NCBI GenBank assembly: GCA_913063155.1
Contig: CAJXYU010000002.1
Coordinates: forward strand, 496,001 to 560,000
Reading direction: 5' to 3'
Origin: an uncultured Desulfovibrio sp.
GTDB lineage: Bacteria; Desulfobacterota; Desulfovibrionia; Desulfovibrionales; Desulfovibrionaceae
Length of the DNA stretch: 64,000 nt
The position numbers and the translations under genes are program-made. The notes below the pieces were generated by a model. It did no database searches. It was not told the origin of the DNA and was given only the letters and a program-made list of their open reading frames with translations. Positions 1-8,826 of this stretch are shown here, piece after piece. The stretch's first letter is position 1. Each line of letters begins with the position of its first letter.

Positions 1-1407
1 GTATTCAGAAACTCCTTCCTGCAGCGACGTCACGAGCGTCTCGCAGCCGTAGAGAAACCGAAGATCCAGAAAGACGTTGACGTTCAGCAGGGCCTCGGCC
101 TCCGGCCGCACGATCCATGAACGATAGTAGTCCATCCATTTGTCCAGAGGAACACACCATCCCGGGTTGGTAGCCATTTTGTGAGCCGGGCAGAGTTTGT
201 ATCCGCATTCGGACAGGCCGTAACAGACGAACTCGGCAAGGCGCCTGAAGTAATCCTTCTGTTTTTCATCGAGTTCCTCGGCAAGCACGATCCCGTTATC
301 CTGATCGGAAAAACAGTGGACCTCGTTGCGCGCCTGGGAACCGGCGACGATCCATGCGTATTCGCAGGGCGGTTCACCAAGCGTACGTTCGGCGAGCTGC
401 AGCAGGCGTTTGCTGAAAGCATTGGCGATCAGCGTCATCATCTGTTGTATGGATCGGGTATGGATGCCGGTCTCCACCAGCGTCTCGAAAACCGATTGCC
501 GCTGCAGGGTTAGTTCCTTCAGCGCTTCGACTGAATTCTTCCGGTATATGCGGTTGATGAGGTATACGGCCTGGACTCGGCTTCTCTGGATCAGGCTGGT
601 GGCGGTCATGACTCCGGCCACCTTGTCCTCGGAAAAAACCGGCAAGCTGCGGACATTGTGTTCCATCATGAGCTCCACCGCCTGAATCAAGGGAGCTTCA
701 CAGTCGATGGTGACCGGAGTTCCGGTCATAATTTCCGACACCGGCCTTTCAGTATCGCATCCCACGGCCACGACGCGTTTGGTCATATCCCGGTCCGTCA
801 CTACGCCCAGGAGGCGGTTTCCTTCCATGACCAGAACGCTGGAGCGTCGCTGCCTGAGCATTTCCCCGGCCGCCCGGCGGATAGAGGTGTCGGGAGAGAC
901 TATTGCGACGTTCTGGTTGACCACCTTGCCCACGGGACTCAAGTAGAAGGCGTCATTGCCCATGGCCTGTTCACGCTGGTTGCTGCAGGCCAACCGCTTG
1001 CCTTCCCGGCCGTCGAAATAGTCGCGCACCGACGGGTTCTCATCCATCAGTCGCCGGAGTACCTCCCGGGGAATCAGGTACAACAGGGTGTTTTCCAGGG
1101 CGGTGACCGAGTACTGACATTCGCATTTTCGCGCCATCTGGCTGTGTCCGAAGAGGTCGCCGCTGCCGAGTCTGGCGCGTAGCGAATCGTCCTGATGGCG
1201 TTGTTCCACCGCACCGACCCGGACCATGTACAACCCGGCCCCGAGTATGCGGTCCGCTTCCAGCCGGTCCCCTTGCATCAGGTAGTGGATGTCCACCGAA
1301 CCTGCCAGCTTGTCCCGTTCTTCCGTCGACAGGGTGTCGAAAGGGTCGGTGCAGGAGAGAAAGTTGAAAATATTGGGTAAGAGTGATTGATCCATACTAT
1401 ATTCCAT
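1..1407 (-). CDS. cNMP-binding/CBS/DUF294 nucleotidyltransferase-like protein (C-terminus cut by window edge)
   Basis: 469 residues are visible and the frame is open at base 1, so the C-terminus is missing. Domain order: a cyclic-nucleotide-binding-like fold (about 20-130), two CBS repeats (about 157-275; the first carries GVVTDRDM, the second RSLPVF), then a DUF294 nucleotidyltransferase-like domain with GSQARNE at 356-362 and SDQDN at 367-371. These fit the family pattern GSxxRxE...DQDN. In this family the substrate is usually unknown. Relatives often sit beside SLC5-type symporters, as here, which suggests a signalling or regulatory role tied to solute uptake; that is inference. The start at 1407 has an AGGGG SD about 7 bases upstream. 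The alternative ATG at 1395 has none. The gene lies 44 bases after the symporter stop and is probably co-transcribed with it. Confidence 0.85.
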   Translation of the reverse strand, partial: MEYSMDQSLLPNIFNFLSCTDPFDTLSTEERDKLAGSVDIHYLMQGDRLEADRILGAGLYMVRVGAVEQRHQDDSLRARLGSGDLFGHSQMARKCECQYSVTALENTLLYLIPREVLRRLMDENPSVRDYFDGREGKRLACSNQREQAMGNDAFYLSPVGKVVNQNVAIVSPDTSIRRAAGEMLRQRRSSVLVMEGNRLLGVVTDRDMTKRVVAVGCDTERPVSEIMTGTPVTIDCEAPLIQAVELMMEHNVRSLPVFSEDKVAGVMTATSLIQRSRVQAVYLINRIYRKNSVEALKELTLQRQSVFETLVETGIHTRSIQQMMTLIANAFSKRLLQLAERTLGEPPCEYAWIVAGSQARNEVHCFSDQDNGIVLAEELDEKQKDYFRRLAEFVCYGLSECGYKLCPAHKMATNPGWCVPLDKWMDYYRSWIVRPEAEALLNVNVFLDLRFLYGCETLVTSLQEGVSEY

Positions 1408-1444
1408 GGAGCAGCCCCTGAATGTTTCGAGGCTGCTCCTTTTT
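1408..1444. promoter_or_regulatory. Hairpin directly upstream of the DUF294-protein start
   Basis: Nine-base arms, 1408-1416 and 1431-1439, are perfectly complementary. On the plus strand the stem is followed by five T, so it looks like an intrinsic terminator, yet no plus-strand gene precedes it. On the minus strand its 3' arm ends at the ATG (1407) and covers part of the AGGGG ribosome site. It could be an intercistronic processing or translation-control element. Confidence 0.4.
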
Positions 1445-1451
1445 CGGCTGC

Positions 1452-3155
1452 TTATTTTTCATTCCGGACAAGCACCCTGGTCTTGAAGCCCGCCATCAGG
1501 GCGGCGCCGATGGACCAGAATACGTATCCCAGGGAACAGGTTGCGAAGATGTAGTATCCGTTCATCAGCCATCCGGGAACGCTCTGCGCCAGGAAGACGT
1601 ACATGGACACCGTGCCCAGACAGACGAGCAGGCCCACCGGCTTCACCATGACCCAGGGCTCGATGTCCACCTGTTTGGTATAGACGTCCTCATAGGCTTC
1701 CTCCTGCGGGAAAAGGTATCCGATTGTGAGCATGAAGATGATATTGGCGACAAACAGGATGCCGATGAGATGAAGGAAGTGGATGTCGAGATTGATGACG
1801 AAATTGAACAGGAGATAGGCGGCTGCGCCGAACAGCAGGCCAAGCTTGGCCGCTATGGCCGGTACTCGTTTCGTCAGCAGTCCCACCAGGACGACGCTCA
1901 GAATAGGTGCGTTGAATATGCCCTGGAGTTGTTGGATAAGGAAGTACAGGCCATGCGGAGCATTGGCTACCAACGGCGCGACCAGCATGGTCACCAGGGC
2001 CAATCCCACTCCAAGGAATTTGCTCATGGTGACGGTCTGTGTTTCCGTTGCGTCGGGCCTCAGCCTTTTTTTATAGATATTGACGGTGAACAGCGTCACT
2101 GAAGAGTTCAGGCCTCCGCTGAAGGTGGAGAACACCGCTCCCACGACCACTGCGGCGAAAAAGCCGACCAGGATTTCCGGCAGCACCAGATGCACCAGGT
2201 GCGGATACGCATTGTCCGGATTGTCGAGATGGCCGTTGAAGATGCTGAATGCGACGATGCCGGGCAAAATGATGATCGCGGGAAGCGCCAGCTTGCAGAA
2301 CGCGCAGAGCAGAACGCCTTTCTGGCCTTCCGCCAGGTTCTTCGCGCCCAGGGCCTTTTGTACGATGGATTGGTTGATGCAGTGGTAGAACAGGTTGGAA
2401 ACAATCAGGCCGGTGCACAGGGTGGAAAACGGCACCAACGAGTCTTCGCCTCCGATGGAGTTGAATTTTTCCGGATGCGACTGGTAGACATGGATCAACC
2501 CCAGCCATACATTGCCGTCCCCTACATAGGCCAGGGCGAACACCGTCACTGCGAGCCCGCCGATGAACAACCCCAACCCGTTCAGGGTGTCCGCAGCGGC
2601 AATGGCCTTGATTCCGCCGAAGATCGCGTAGAAGGCTCCGAGGCTGCCCACTCCCCAGATGAGGATCCACAAGGCGGTTCCCTTGCTGAGATGGAAAATG
2701 TGGGACACCTGGAACAGGCTGTCCAGAGCAAGTGCGCCGGTATACAGAACGATAGGCAAAAGAGTGACCACATACATGCCCAGGAACAGGAGAGAGGTGA
2801 TCATCAGGGTTTGCGCATCGAACCGGCGCTCCAGATATTCCGGGATGGTGGATATCCCCACCTTGAGATAACGGGGCAGAAAGTAGAGCGCAAAAATGAC
2901 GATGGCCAACGCGGAGAGGAGCTCCCAGGCCATGACGATGAAGCCGGCCCGGAAAGCCAGTCCATTCAGGCCGACAAGATGCTCCGTGGATATGTTCATC
3001 AGCAGCATGGAGCCGCCGATGTAGACGCCGGTCATGGAGCGTCCGCCGAGAAAATATCCTTCCGCAGATTCGGTCAGATGCGCATTGCGCGTTTTATAAT
3101 AGGCGAACCCGGCCACAAACAAGGTGAACCCGAGAAATGAAACGAATGCCAACAT
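1452..3155 (-). CDS. Sodium:solute symporter family protein (SSS/SLC5), copy 1
   Basis: 567-residue polytopic membrane protein with a long run of hydrophobic helices from residue 3 onward. Residues in the first third such as EGYFLGGRSMTG and GISTIPEYLERRF are typical of the SSS/SLC5 group related to SglT. It should import a polyol or sugar with Na+. Position directly after iolG-iolD-mmsA suggests myo-inositol, but the substrate is not proven by sequence. The SD GGAGGG sits 5 bases before the ATG. It is a close paralogue of the upstream neighbour (3287-4987); the two proteins align without large gaps over nearly their whole length. It is followed by the DUF294 protein. Confidence 0.9.
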   Translation of the reverse strand: MLAFVSFLGFTLFVAGFAYYKTRNAHLTESAEGYFLGGRSMTGVYIGGSMLLMNISTEHLVGLNGLAFRAGFIVMAWELLSALAIVIFALYFLPRYLKVGISTIPEYLERRFDAQTLMITSLLFLGMYVVTLLPIVLYTGALALDSLFQVSHIFHLSKGTALWILIWGVGSLGAFYAIFGGIKAIAAADTLNGLGLFIGGLAVTVFALAYVGDGNVWLGLIHVYQSHPEKFNSIGGEDSLVPFSTLCTGLIVSNLFYHCINQSIVQKALGAKNLAEGQKGVLLCAFCKLALPAIIILPGIVAFSIFNGHLDNPDNAYPHLVHLVLPEILVGFFAAVVVGAVFSTFSGGLNSSVTLFTVNIYKKRLRPDATETQTVTMSKFLGVGLALVTMLVAPLVANAPHGLYFLIQQLQGIFNAPILSVVLVGLLTKRVPAIAAKLGLLFGAAAYLLFNFVINLDIHFLHLIGILFVANIIFMLTIGYLFPQEEAYEDVYTKQVDIEPWVMVKPVGLLVCLGTVSMYVFLAQSVPGWLMNGYYIFATCSLGYVFWSIGAALMAGFKTRVLVRNEK

Positions 3156-3286
3156 AGGTGCCCTCCGTAATGTCCTAAGGGATTGGATTCCGATAGGCAG
3201 CGGGTGTTGTTGCTTCCTGCCGCCGCGACAACTTGAAACGAATCAAGGGAGCCTGGGGGTGCCGGACTTTCCCCCCGGGCGCCCGG

Positions 3287-4987
3287 TTATTTTTCACTTC
3301 GGGCAGGCTGTCTCGTACTGATTCCCTTCAGCAACGTATTGCCGATGGTCCAGAACACGTATCCGAGGGAACAGGCGGCAAAGATGTAGTATCCGTTCAT
3401 CAACCATCCGGGAACGTTGTGAGCCAGGAAGATATACATGGATACCGTCCCCAGACCGATCAGGAGGGATACGGGCTTCACCATGACCCAGGGCTCGATG
3501 TCCACCTGTTTGGTATACACTTCCTCGTAGGATTCCTGAGGGAAGAGGTAGCCGATTGCGAGCATGAAAAGGACATTGAGGAGGAACAGCACTCCGACCA
3601 GATGGAAGAAGTGCATGTCGACCCTGATAACGAAGTTGCAGAGCATATAGGCGGACGCACCGAACAGGAGCCCCAGTTTGGCCGCAACGGCCGGTACCCG
3701 TTTCGTCAGCAGTCCCACCAGCACCACGCTCAAAATGGGACCGTTGAATATGCCCTGGAGTTGTTGGATGAGGTAAAAGAGGCCGTCCGGCGCGTTGGCC
3801 ACTAGCGGAGCGACCAGCATGGTCACCAGCGACAGCCCCAGTCCCAGGTATTTGCCCAAGGTCACGGTTTGCGCTTCAGTGGCGTCCAGCTTCAGGCTTT
3901 TCTTGAAGATGTTGACCGTGAACAGCGTTACCGATGAGTTCAGTCCTCCGCTGAAAGTGGAGAACACGGCTCCCACGATGACTGCGGCAAAGAAACCGAC
4001 GAGCATTTCCGGAAGGACCAGATGCACCAGTTGCGGGTACGCGTTGTCCGGGTTGCCGATCTGGCCGTTGAAGATATGGAACGCGATGATGCCGGGCAAA
4101 ATGATGATCGCCGGAATCACGAGCTTGAAGAAAGCGCAGAGCAGCACGCCCTTTTGTCCTTCCGCCAGGTTCTTCGCGCCCAGAGCTTTTTGTACGATGG
4201 ACTGGTTGGTGCACCAGAAGAACATGTTGGAAATGATGAGCCCGGTGAAAAGGGTGGAAAAAGGCACCAGGGAATCTTCACCGCCGATGGAGTTGAACTT
4301 GTCCGGGTGGGATCGATAGACTTCCGCCAGGCCGTTCAGCACGTTGCCGTCGCCGACATAGGCCAGGGCGAACAATGTCACCAGCAGTCCGCCGGTGATC
4401 AGGCCCACACCGTTCAGGGTGTCCGCAACCGCAATGGCCTTGATGCCGCCGAACACCGCGTAAACGGCCCCAAGGCCGCCCACGCCCCAAACCACGATCC
4501 ATAGGGCGGTGGTCTTGTCTACGTGGAACACGCTGGATACCTGGAACAGGCTCTCCAGGGCGAGCGCTCCCGTATACAGCACGATGGGCAGCAGGGAAAT
4601 GACGTACATTCCGAGGAAGAGGATGGACGTGATCGTCAGCGTCTGCTTGTCGAAGCGACGTTCCAGGTATTCCGGGATGGTGGAAATTCCCAGTTTGAGG
4701 TAGCGGGGGAGAAAGAAGAAGGAAAAGAGAACGATGGTCAATGCGGCCATGACTTCCCACGCCATGACGATGAACCCGGTACGAAAGGAAAGGCCGTTCA
4801 GGCCTACAAGATGTTCGGTGGACAGGTTCATGAGCAGCATGGAGCCGCCGATGTAGATGCCCGTCAGGGAACGGCCGCCGAGGAAATATCCTTCCGCGGA
4901 CTCGGTCAGGTGGGCATTGCGCGTTTTGTAATAGGCGAACCCAGCCACAAATAAGGTGAACCCGAGAAAAGAGACGAATGCCAACAT
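3287..4987 (-). CDS. Sodium:solute symporter family protein (SSS/SLC5), copy 2
   Basis: 566 residues, same architecture as copy 1, with strong identity along the full length (for example the shared blocks QSIVQKALGAKNLAEGQ and VFSTFSGGLNSSVTLFTVNI). I start it at 4987 rather than the ATG four codons upstream: GGAGGG precedes 4987 at the same distance as in copy 1, and the protein then begins MLAFVSFLGFTL in both. The tandem pair lies 131 bases apart in one transcription unit after iolG. Whether the copies differ in substrate or affinity cannot be read from the sequence. A short GC palindrome (CCGGGCGCCCGG) follows the stop. Confidence 0.9.
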   Translation of the reverse strand: MLAFVSFLGFTLFVAGFAYYKTRNAHLTESAEGYFLGGRSLTGIYIGGSMLLMNLSTEHLVGLNGLSFRTGFIVMAWEVMAALTIVLFSFFFLPRYLKLGISTIPEYLERRFDKQTLTITSILFLGMYVISLLPIVLYTGALALESLFQVSSVFHVDKTTALWIVVWGVGGLGAVYAVFGGIKAIAVADTLNGVGLITGGLLVTLFALAYVGDGNVLNGLAEVYRSHPDKFNSIGGEDSLVPFSTLFTGLIISNMFFWCTNQSIVQKALGAKNLAEGQKGVLLCAFFKLVIPAIIILPGIIAFHIFNGQIGNPDNAYPQLVHLVLPEMLVGFFAAVIVGAVFSTFSGGLNSSVTLFTVNIFKKSLKLDATEAQTVTLGKYLGLGLSLVTMLVAPLVANAPDGLFYLIQQLQGIFNGPILSVVLVGLLTKRVPAVAAKLGLLFGASAYMLCNFVIRVDMHFFHLVGVLFLLNVLFMLAIGYLFPQESYEEVYTKQVDIEPWVMVKPVSLLIGLGTVSMYIFLAHNVPGWLMNGYYIFAACSLGYVFWTIGNTLLKGISTRQPARSEK

Positions 4988-5105
4988 GGTGCCCTCCATA
5001 GTGTCCTTATGATCGAACCGTTGCTCCGGGCGGCGGGCTGGAATCCGCCGCCCGGACAGTTGAAGATGAGTTGAAACGAGTCATCAGGAGTCTTATGAAG
5101 GTCGC

Positions 5106-6092
5106 TTAAAGTTGTATTTCCTGCCCCGAGTTGAGGGACTCCAAGGCCTTGTCGGCAAGGTAGAGGGCCTGTTCCCCATCATAACCGCCGCATTCCGGAA
5201 CGGCGCGTCCCGCCAGCACGTCGACGAAGTGGTCCCATTCCGCCTTGTAGGCCGTGGAGTAGCGTTCCAGGAAGAAAAACTCTGGTTTGGCGGCCACGCA
5301 GCCGTTTTCGCCCCATTGTTCCACCGTGTCTTCAAGGATGTTCTTGGCCGTCAGCACTCCGGTTTCACCATGAACTTCGATGCGCTGGTCATAGCCGTAG
5401 CCGGAGCGGCGGCTGTTGGAGATGGTGGCCATGGAGCCGGACGGGAATTTCATCACGACAAATGCGGTGTCGATGTCGCCTGCGGCGCCAATGCCGGCGT
5501 CGACCAGGTTGCTTCCCTGGGCGAAAATGGAAACGGGGTCCTCGCCCATGATGAAACGGGCCATGTCGAAATCGTGGATGGTCATGTCCCGGAACAGGCC
5601 GCCGGAGACCTTGATGTATTCGCTGGGAGGAGCGGACGGGTCGCGGGATATGATCATCAGGGATTCCGGCTTGCCGATGGAGCCGGCTTCCATTCTTTCC
5701 TGCAGCCTGCGAAATTGGGGATCGTAACGGCGGTTGAAGCCGACGAAGAGCGGCACATCGTGTTCCTTCACGATCTCCAGGCACTGCCTGACGCGCTTGA
5801 TATCCAGGTGAACGGGCTTTTCACAGAAAATCGCCTTTCCTGCCCTGGCGGCCTGTTCGACGAGGTCTGCGTGGGTGTCGGTGGCGGATGCGATCAGAAC
5901 GCCGTGGATATTGGGGTCGGCCAGGGCCTCCTCGGTGGTTTGGACTTTTGCGCCGTGTTTCTCGGCAAGCTTCGTCGCACCTTCAAGGTAGGGGTCAATA
6001 ACGGAATAGAGGCGGGTTTCTTTGTGTTCAGAAATGTTGACGGAGTGAACTTTTCCGATACGGCCGGCTCCGAACAATGCGATGTTATACAT
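5106..6092 (-). CDS. iolG: Inositol 2-dehydrogenase, Gfo/Idh/MocA family
   Basis: 328 residues. The N-terminal Rossmann fold starts with ALFGAGRIG, followed by the family EKP motif (IFCEKPVHLD) carrying the catalytic lysine, and GGLFRDMTIHDFDMAR carrying the conserved Asp and His. This matches the IolG group, which oxidises myo-inositol to 2-keto-myo-inositol with NAD+. The frame is open upstream, but the start at 6092 has AAGGAG seven bases before it and gives the normal family length. It lies between iolD and the two symporters, all on the minus strand. Confidence 0.93.
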   Translation of the reverse strand: MYNIALFGAGRIGKVHSVNISEHKETRLYSVIDPYLEGATKLAEKHGAKVQTTEEALADPNIHGVLIASATDTHADLVEQAARAGKAIFCEKPVHLDIKRVRQCLEIVKEHDVPLFVGFNRRYDPQFRRLQERMEAGSIGKPESLMIISRDPSAPPSEYIKVSGGLFRDMTIHDFDMARFIMGEDPVSIFAQGSNLVDAGIGAAGDIDTAFVVMKFPSGSMATISNSRRSGYGYDQRIEVHGETGVLTAKNILEDTVEQWGENGCVAAKPEFFFLERYSTAYKAEWDHFVDVLAGRAVPECGGYDGEQALYLADKALESLNSGQEIQL

Positions 6093-6476
6093 ACAAAACT
6101 CCTTATAAGACGTTATCGACTGAAAGGTGCGACATCTGGGAACGCACCACCCCGGGCCAACTGCCGCTTCATCCATTCCGGGTTTGCCGAACGGTCCGGC
6201 TGCGGCAGGGAAAACATTTTGAGCAACTGGTCGTTGAAGGCAGGAGCCTTTTTGAACTGGCTCGTCTTTTTTGCGGCGCTTGCCTTCGTTCTGACCCATT
6301 TTCAAATCAAAACAGTTAATTATGTGTCTTGACTTACTATTTTTTTAGCGACATGCTATATCGCTTTTTACCTTAATAGAAGCATAATATTTGGCTCTTT
6401 TTTAAGGGCGGTTCAACGCCGTATCCCAGGATAAATCTGCTTCCAGTTCCGTGTCAGGGGACTCGGAGAGTCTGCA
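6093..6476. other. Intergenic region upstream of iolG
   Basis: No convincing gene. AT-rich around 6320-6400. It holds AATATTTGGCT at 6386-6396 (AGCCAAATATT on the minus strand), which recurs upstream of mmsA. It also holds an interrupted inverted repeat AGCGA...TCGCT near 6348-6366. Both are candidate control sites for iolG. I see no clean sigma70 promoter. Confidence 0.4.
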
Positions 6477-8411
6477 TCAGTATTGCCGGGCAGTGGTGAC
6501 CAGCACCTGCCTGATGCTTTCGGCCGCTTCGACGATCTCCGGATTGTCCGCCACCTGGGCGGTGCCTGTGCGCCACCATGCTTCATAACCGTGCGTCATG
6601 GTTTTGGGCAGGACCTTGATGTCGATCAGCGTCGACACGGACTGCTTTCGGGCGTCGGCAAGGGCTTCCAGCAACTCTTGCTCGCTACGGACAGTGTAGC
6701 CTTTGCAGCCGTAGCTTTCGGCATTCCCGGCGAAATCCACCTTGACCAGCGGGCCGGTCATCTTTTTTGTCTTCGGGTCGCGATGCCGGTTTTCCGTGCC
6801 GAAACTGCCCATGCCCTGGCTCATTTGAAGGTTGTTGATGCACCCGAAGCCCGCGTTGTCGAAAAGCAGCAGCGTGACCTTGACGCCTTCCTGCACGGAA
6901 GTCTGCAATTCGGAATGCAGCATCATGTATGAGCCGTCGCCCAGGAAGGCGTAAACAGGGCTTTCGGGGCAGGCCAGTTTGGCTCCGACCGCTGCGGCCA
7001 CTTCGTACCCCATACAGGAGTACCCGTATTCCATGTGGTAGGTATCCGGCTGTTTGGGCCGCCAGACCCGTTGAAGGTCCCCGGGAAGCGAACCGGACGC
7101 TCCCACCACGATGGCGTTGTCTTCAAGCTTCCGGTCAAGTATTCCCAGAACGTGGGTCTGGGTCAGTCTTGATCCGAAAAAATCAGCATACTCCGGAAGC
7201 TTTTCATCAAGATGGCCTGGAACTTCCGGCACGAATCCGTCGGAGACGGTGATGTCGAACAGGCGCTGGAGCTCCTCGTTCCAGGCGGTGCGCGCCAGTG
7301 AGATTTCATCGTCATAGCTACTTGCGTAGCCTTGCTCAGCCAGTTTCTCCGCCAGTGCCTCCATTCCGGACTTTGCGTCGGCCACCACTGAAACAGCATC
7401 CAGCTTGACCGCATCGAATTCCGAAACATTGATGGTCAGGAATTCCACGTCAGGGTTTTGGAACAGCGATTTCGAGGCTGTCGTGAAATCAGTGAAGCGG
7501 GTACCGACGCCGATGACCAGGTCGGCTCCCTTGGCGATGAGGTTCGCTGCCAGGCAACCGGTGGTGCCGATTCCTCCGCAGTTCATCGGGTGGGCGGCGC
7601 TGGCGGTACTCTTGCCGGCCTGGGTTTCGCCGAAAGGAATGTTGAACCGCTCGGCGAAACTGAGAAAGGCGTCGTGGGCCTCCGAGTAACGGACGCCTCC
7701 TCCGCAGACCAGCATGGGTTTCTTCTTGCTGCGGATCAATGCTGCGGCATCGTCGATCATGGCCGGAGTGGCGGGCCTTCGTTCAATACGGTGGACGCGC
7801 TTTTTAAAGAAATAGTCCGGAAAGTCGTAAGCCTCTCCCTGTACATCCTGCGGAAGGCAGATGGTCACGGCTCCGGTATCCGCAGGGTCGGTCAGTACGC
7901 GCATGGCGTTGACCATTGCCGTCATCAGCTGTTCGGGGCGGTTGATGCGGTCCCAGTAACGGGAAACCGGGCGAAAGCAGTCGTTGGTGCTTATGGATGC
8001 GTCATGATACTGCTCGACCTGCTGCAGGACCGGGTCGGGCTGGCGGGTCGCGAAGACGTCGCCCGGCAAAAAGAGAACAGGAATGCGGTTTGCGGTGGCA
8101 GTGGCTGCCGCCGTCACCATGTTGGCCGCTCCAGGCCCCACGGAAGAAGTCACCGCATATGTTTTCTTGCGTTTGTTTTGCTTGGCGAATCCCATGGCGA
8201 TATGCGCCATGCCTTGTTCGTTGCATCCCTGATGCACCACCAGATCTCCCGGGTTCTGCTCCAGAGCCTGCCCCAGTCCCAGAACATTCCCGTGGCCGAA
8301 GATCGTGAACACGCCATGGACAAACCTGTGCTCACGCCCGTCGACTTCGATGTACTGCTGGTTGAGAAACTTCACCAAAGCCTGGGCGGTCGTTAATCTG
8401 ATGATGTTCAT
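6477..8411 (-). CDS. iolD: 3D-(3,5/4)-trihydroxycyclohexane-1,2-dione acylhydrolase (decyclizing)
   Basis: 644 residues, the usual IolD length. A thiamine-diphosphate-dependent enzyme that opens the ring of trihydroxycyclohexane-1,2-dione in myo-inositol breakdown. The N-terminal pyrimidine-binding domain carries the activating Glu in [17 protein letters not shown] central domain follows. The C-terminal domain has [15 protein letters not shown] followed by the Asn-containing DNAGFGC segment that binds Mg-ThDP. The SD CTGGAGTT precedes the ATG. Neighbours iolG and mmsA act before and at the end of the same pathway. Confidence 0.95.
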   Translation of the reverse strand: MNIIRLTTAQALVKFLNQQYIEVDGREHRFVHGVFTIFGHGNVLGLGQALEQNPGDLVVHQGCNEQGMAHIAMGFAKQNKRKKTYAVTSSVGPGAANMVTAAATATANRIPVLFLPGDVFATRQPDPVLQQVEQYHDASISTNDCFRPVSRYWDRINRPEQLMTAMVNAMRVLTDPADTGAVTICLPQDVQGEAYDFPDYFFKKRVHRIERRPATPAMIDDAAALIRSKKKPMLVCGGGVRYSEAHDAFLSFAERFNIPFGETQAGKSTASAAHPMNCGGIGTTGCLAANLIAKGADLVIGVGTRFTDFTTASKSLFQNPDVEFLTINVSEFDAVKLDAVSVVADAKSGMEALAEKLAEQGYASSYDDEISLARTAWNEELQRLFDITVSDGFVPEVPGHLDEKLPEYADFFGSRLTQTHVLGILDRKLEDNAIVVGASGSLPGDLQRVWRPKQPDTYHMEYGYSCMGYEVAAAVGAKLACPESPVYAFLGDGSYMMLHSELQTSVQEGVKVTLLLFDNAGFGCINNLQMSQGMGSFGTENRHRDPKTKKMTGPLVKVDFAGNAESYGCKGYTVRSEQELLEALADARKQSVSTLIDIKVLPKTMTHGYEAWWRTGTAQVADNPEIVEAAESIRQVLVTTARQY

Positions 8412-8500
8412 ATCAAGAAAACTCCAGTGTATTTATTTTGTGGAAGATGAGAATGTATAATTATTTTATTTATTTTTTTAGTGTTTTTATGTGCTTATTT

Positions 8501-8520
8501 TTATGTGTGTAGACATAAAT
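8501..8520. promoter_or_regulatory. Candidate operator upstream of iolD
   Basis: Perfect 7-base inverted repeat TTTATGT (8501-8507) and ACATAAA (8514-8520) with a 6-base spacer. The core TATGT...ACATA also occurs at 10708-10721 over the gntR promoter, with a 4-base spacer. The GT/AC symmetry is compatible with a FadR-type GntR site, so the neighbouring regulator is a candidate binder. Confidence 0.4.
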
Positions 8521-8756
8521 TTTTATATCTATAACAAACAATATTGACTAAAACAAGTATGTAAATAATATTTCACAAATAAATTTTGTAGTTATTAAAT
8601 ATTTATTTTTATGATGATAAGGTCATAAAATTGATAGATTGAAGTTATATGGTGTCATTATTATTTGTCATGCTTCCATTATGTTTTGTCTCGTGCATAG
8701 TATTGTTGTCCAGGCTTCAGATATGCATGTTGAATTCAACTTTATTGTAGTCTGGA

Positions 8757-8786
8757 GCGGGGCCTGGTCTGAGAGCCAGGCCCCGC
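8757..8786 (-). terminator. Strong hairpin after mmsA
   Basis: Eleven-base perfect stem, GCGGGGCCTGG (8757-8767) with its complement at 8776-8786, and an 8-base loop, 40 bases beyond the mmsA stop. There is no U-tract on the minus strand. It may be a weak terminator or an mRNA-stabilising 3' structure. Confidence 0.55.
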
Positions 8787-8826
8787 GAACGTGCATCTCG
8801 GGTGCCCGCAAAGTCGCGGCTTGTCC

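Larger units (their letters stand above)
8412..8826. other. AT-rich intergenic region upstream of iolD
   Basis: No credible gene; a 63-codon plus-strand frame at 8639-8830 has no recognisable protein features. The part next to iolD is very AT-rich and contains the TTTATGT/ACATAAA inverted repeat (8501-8520). The distal part holds the mmsA hairpin (8757-8786). Confidence 0.5.
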
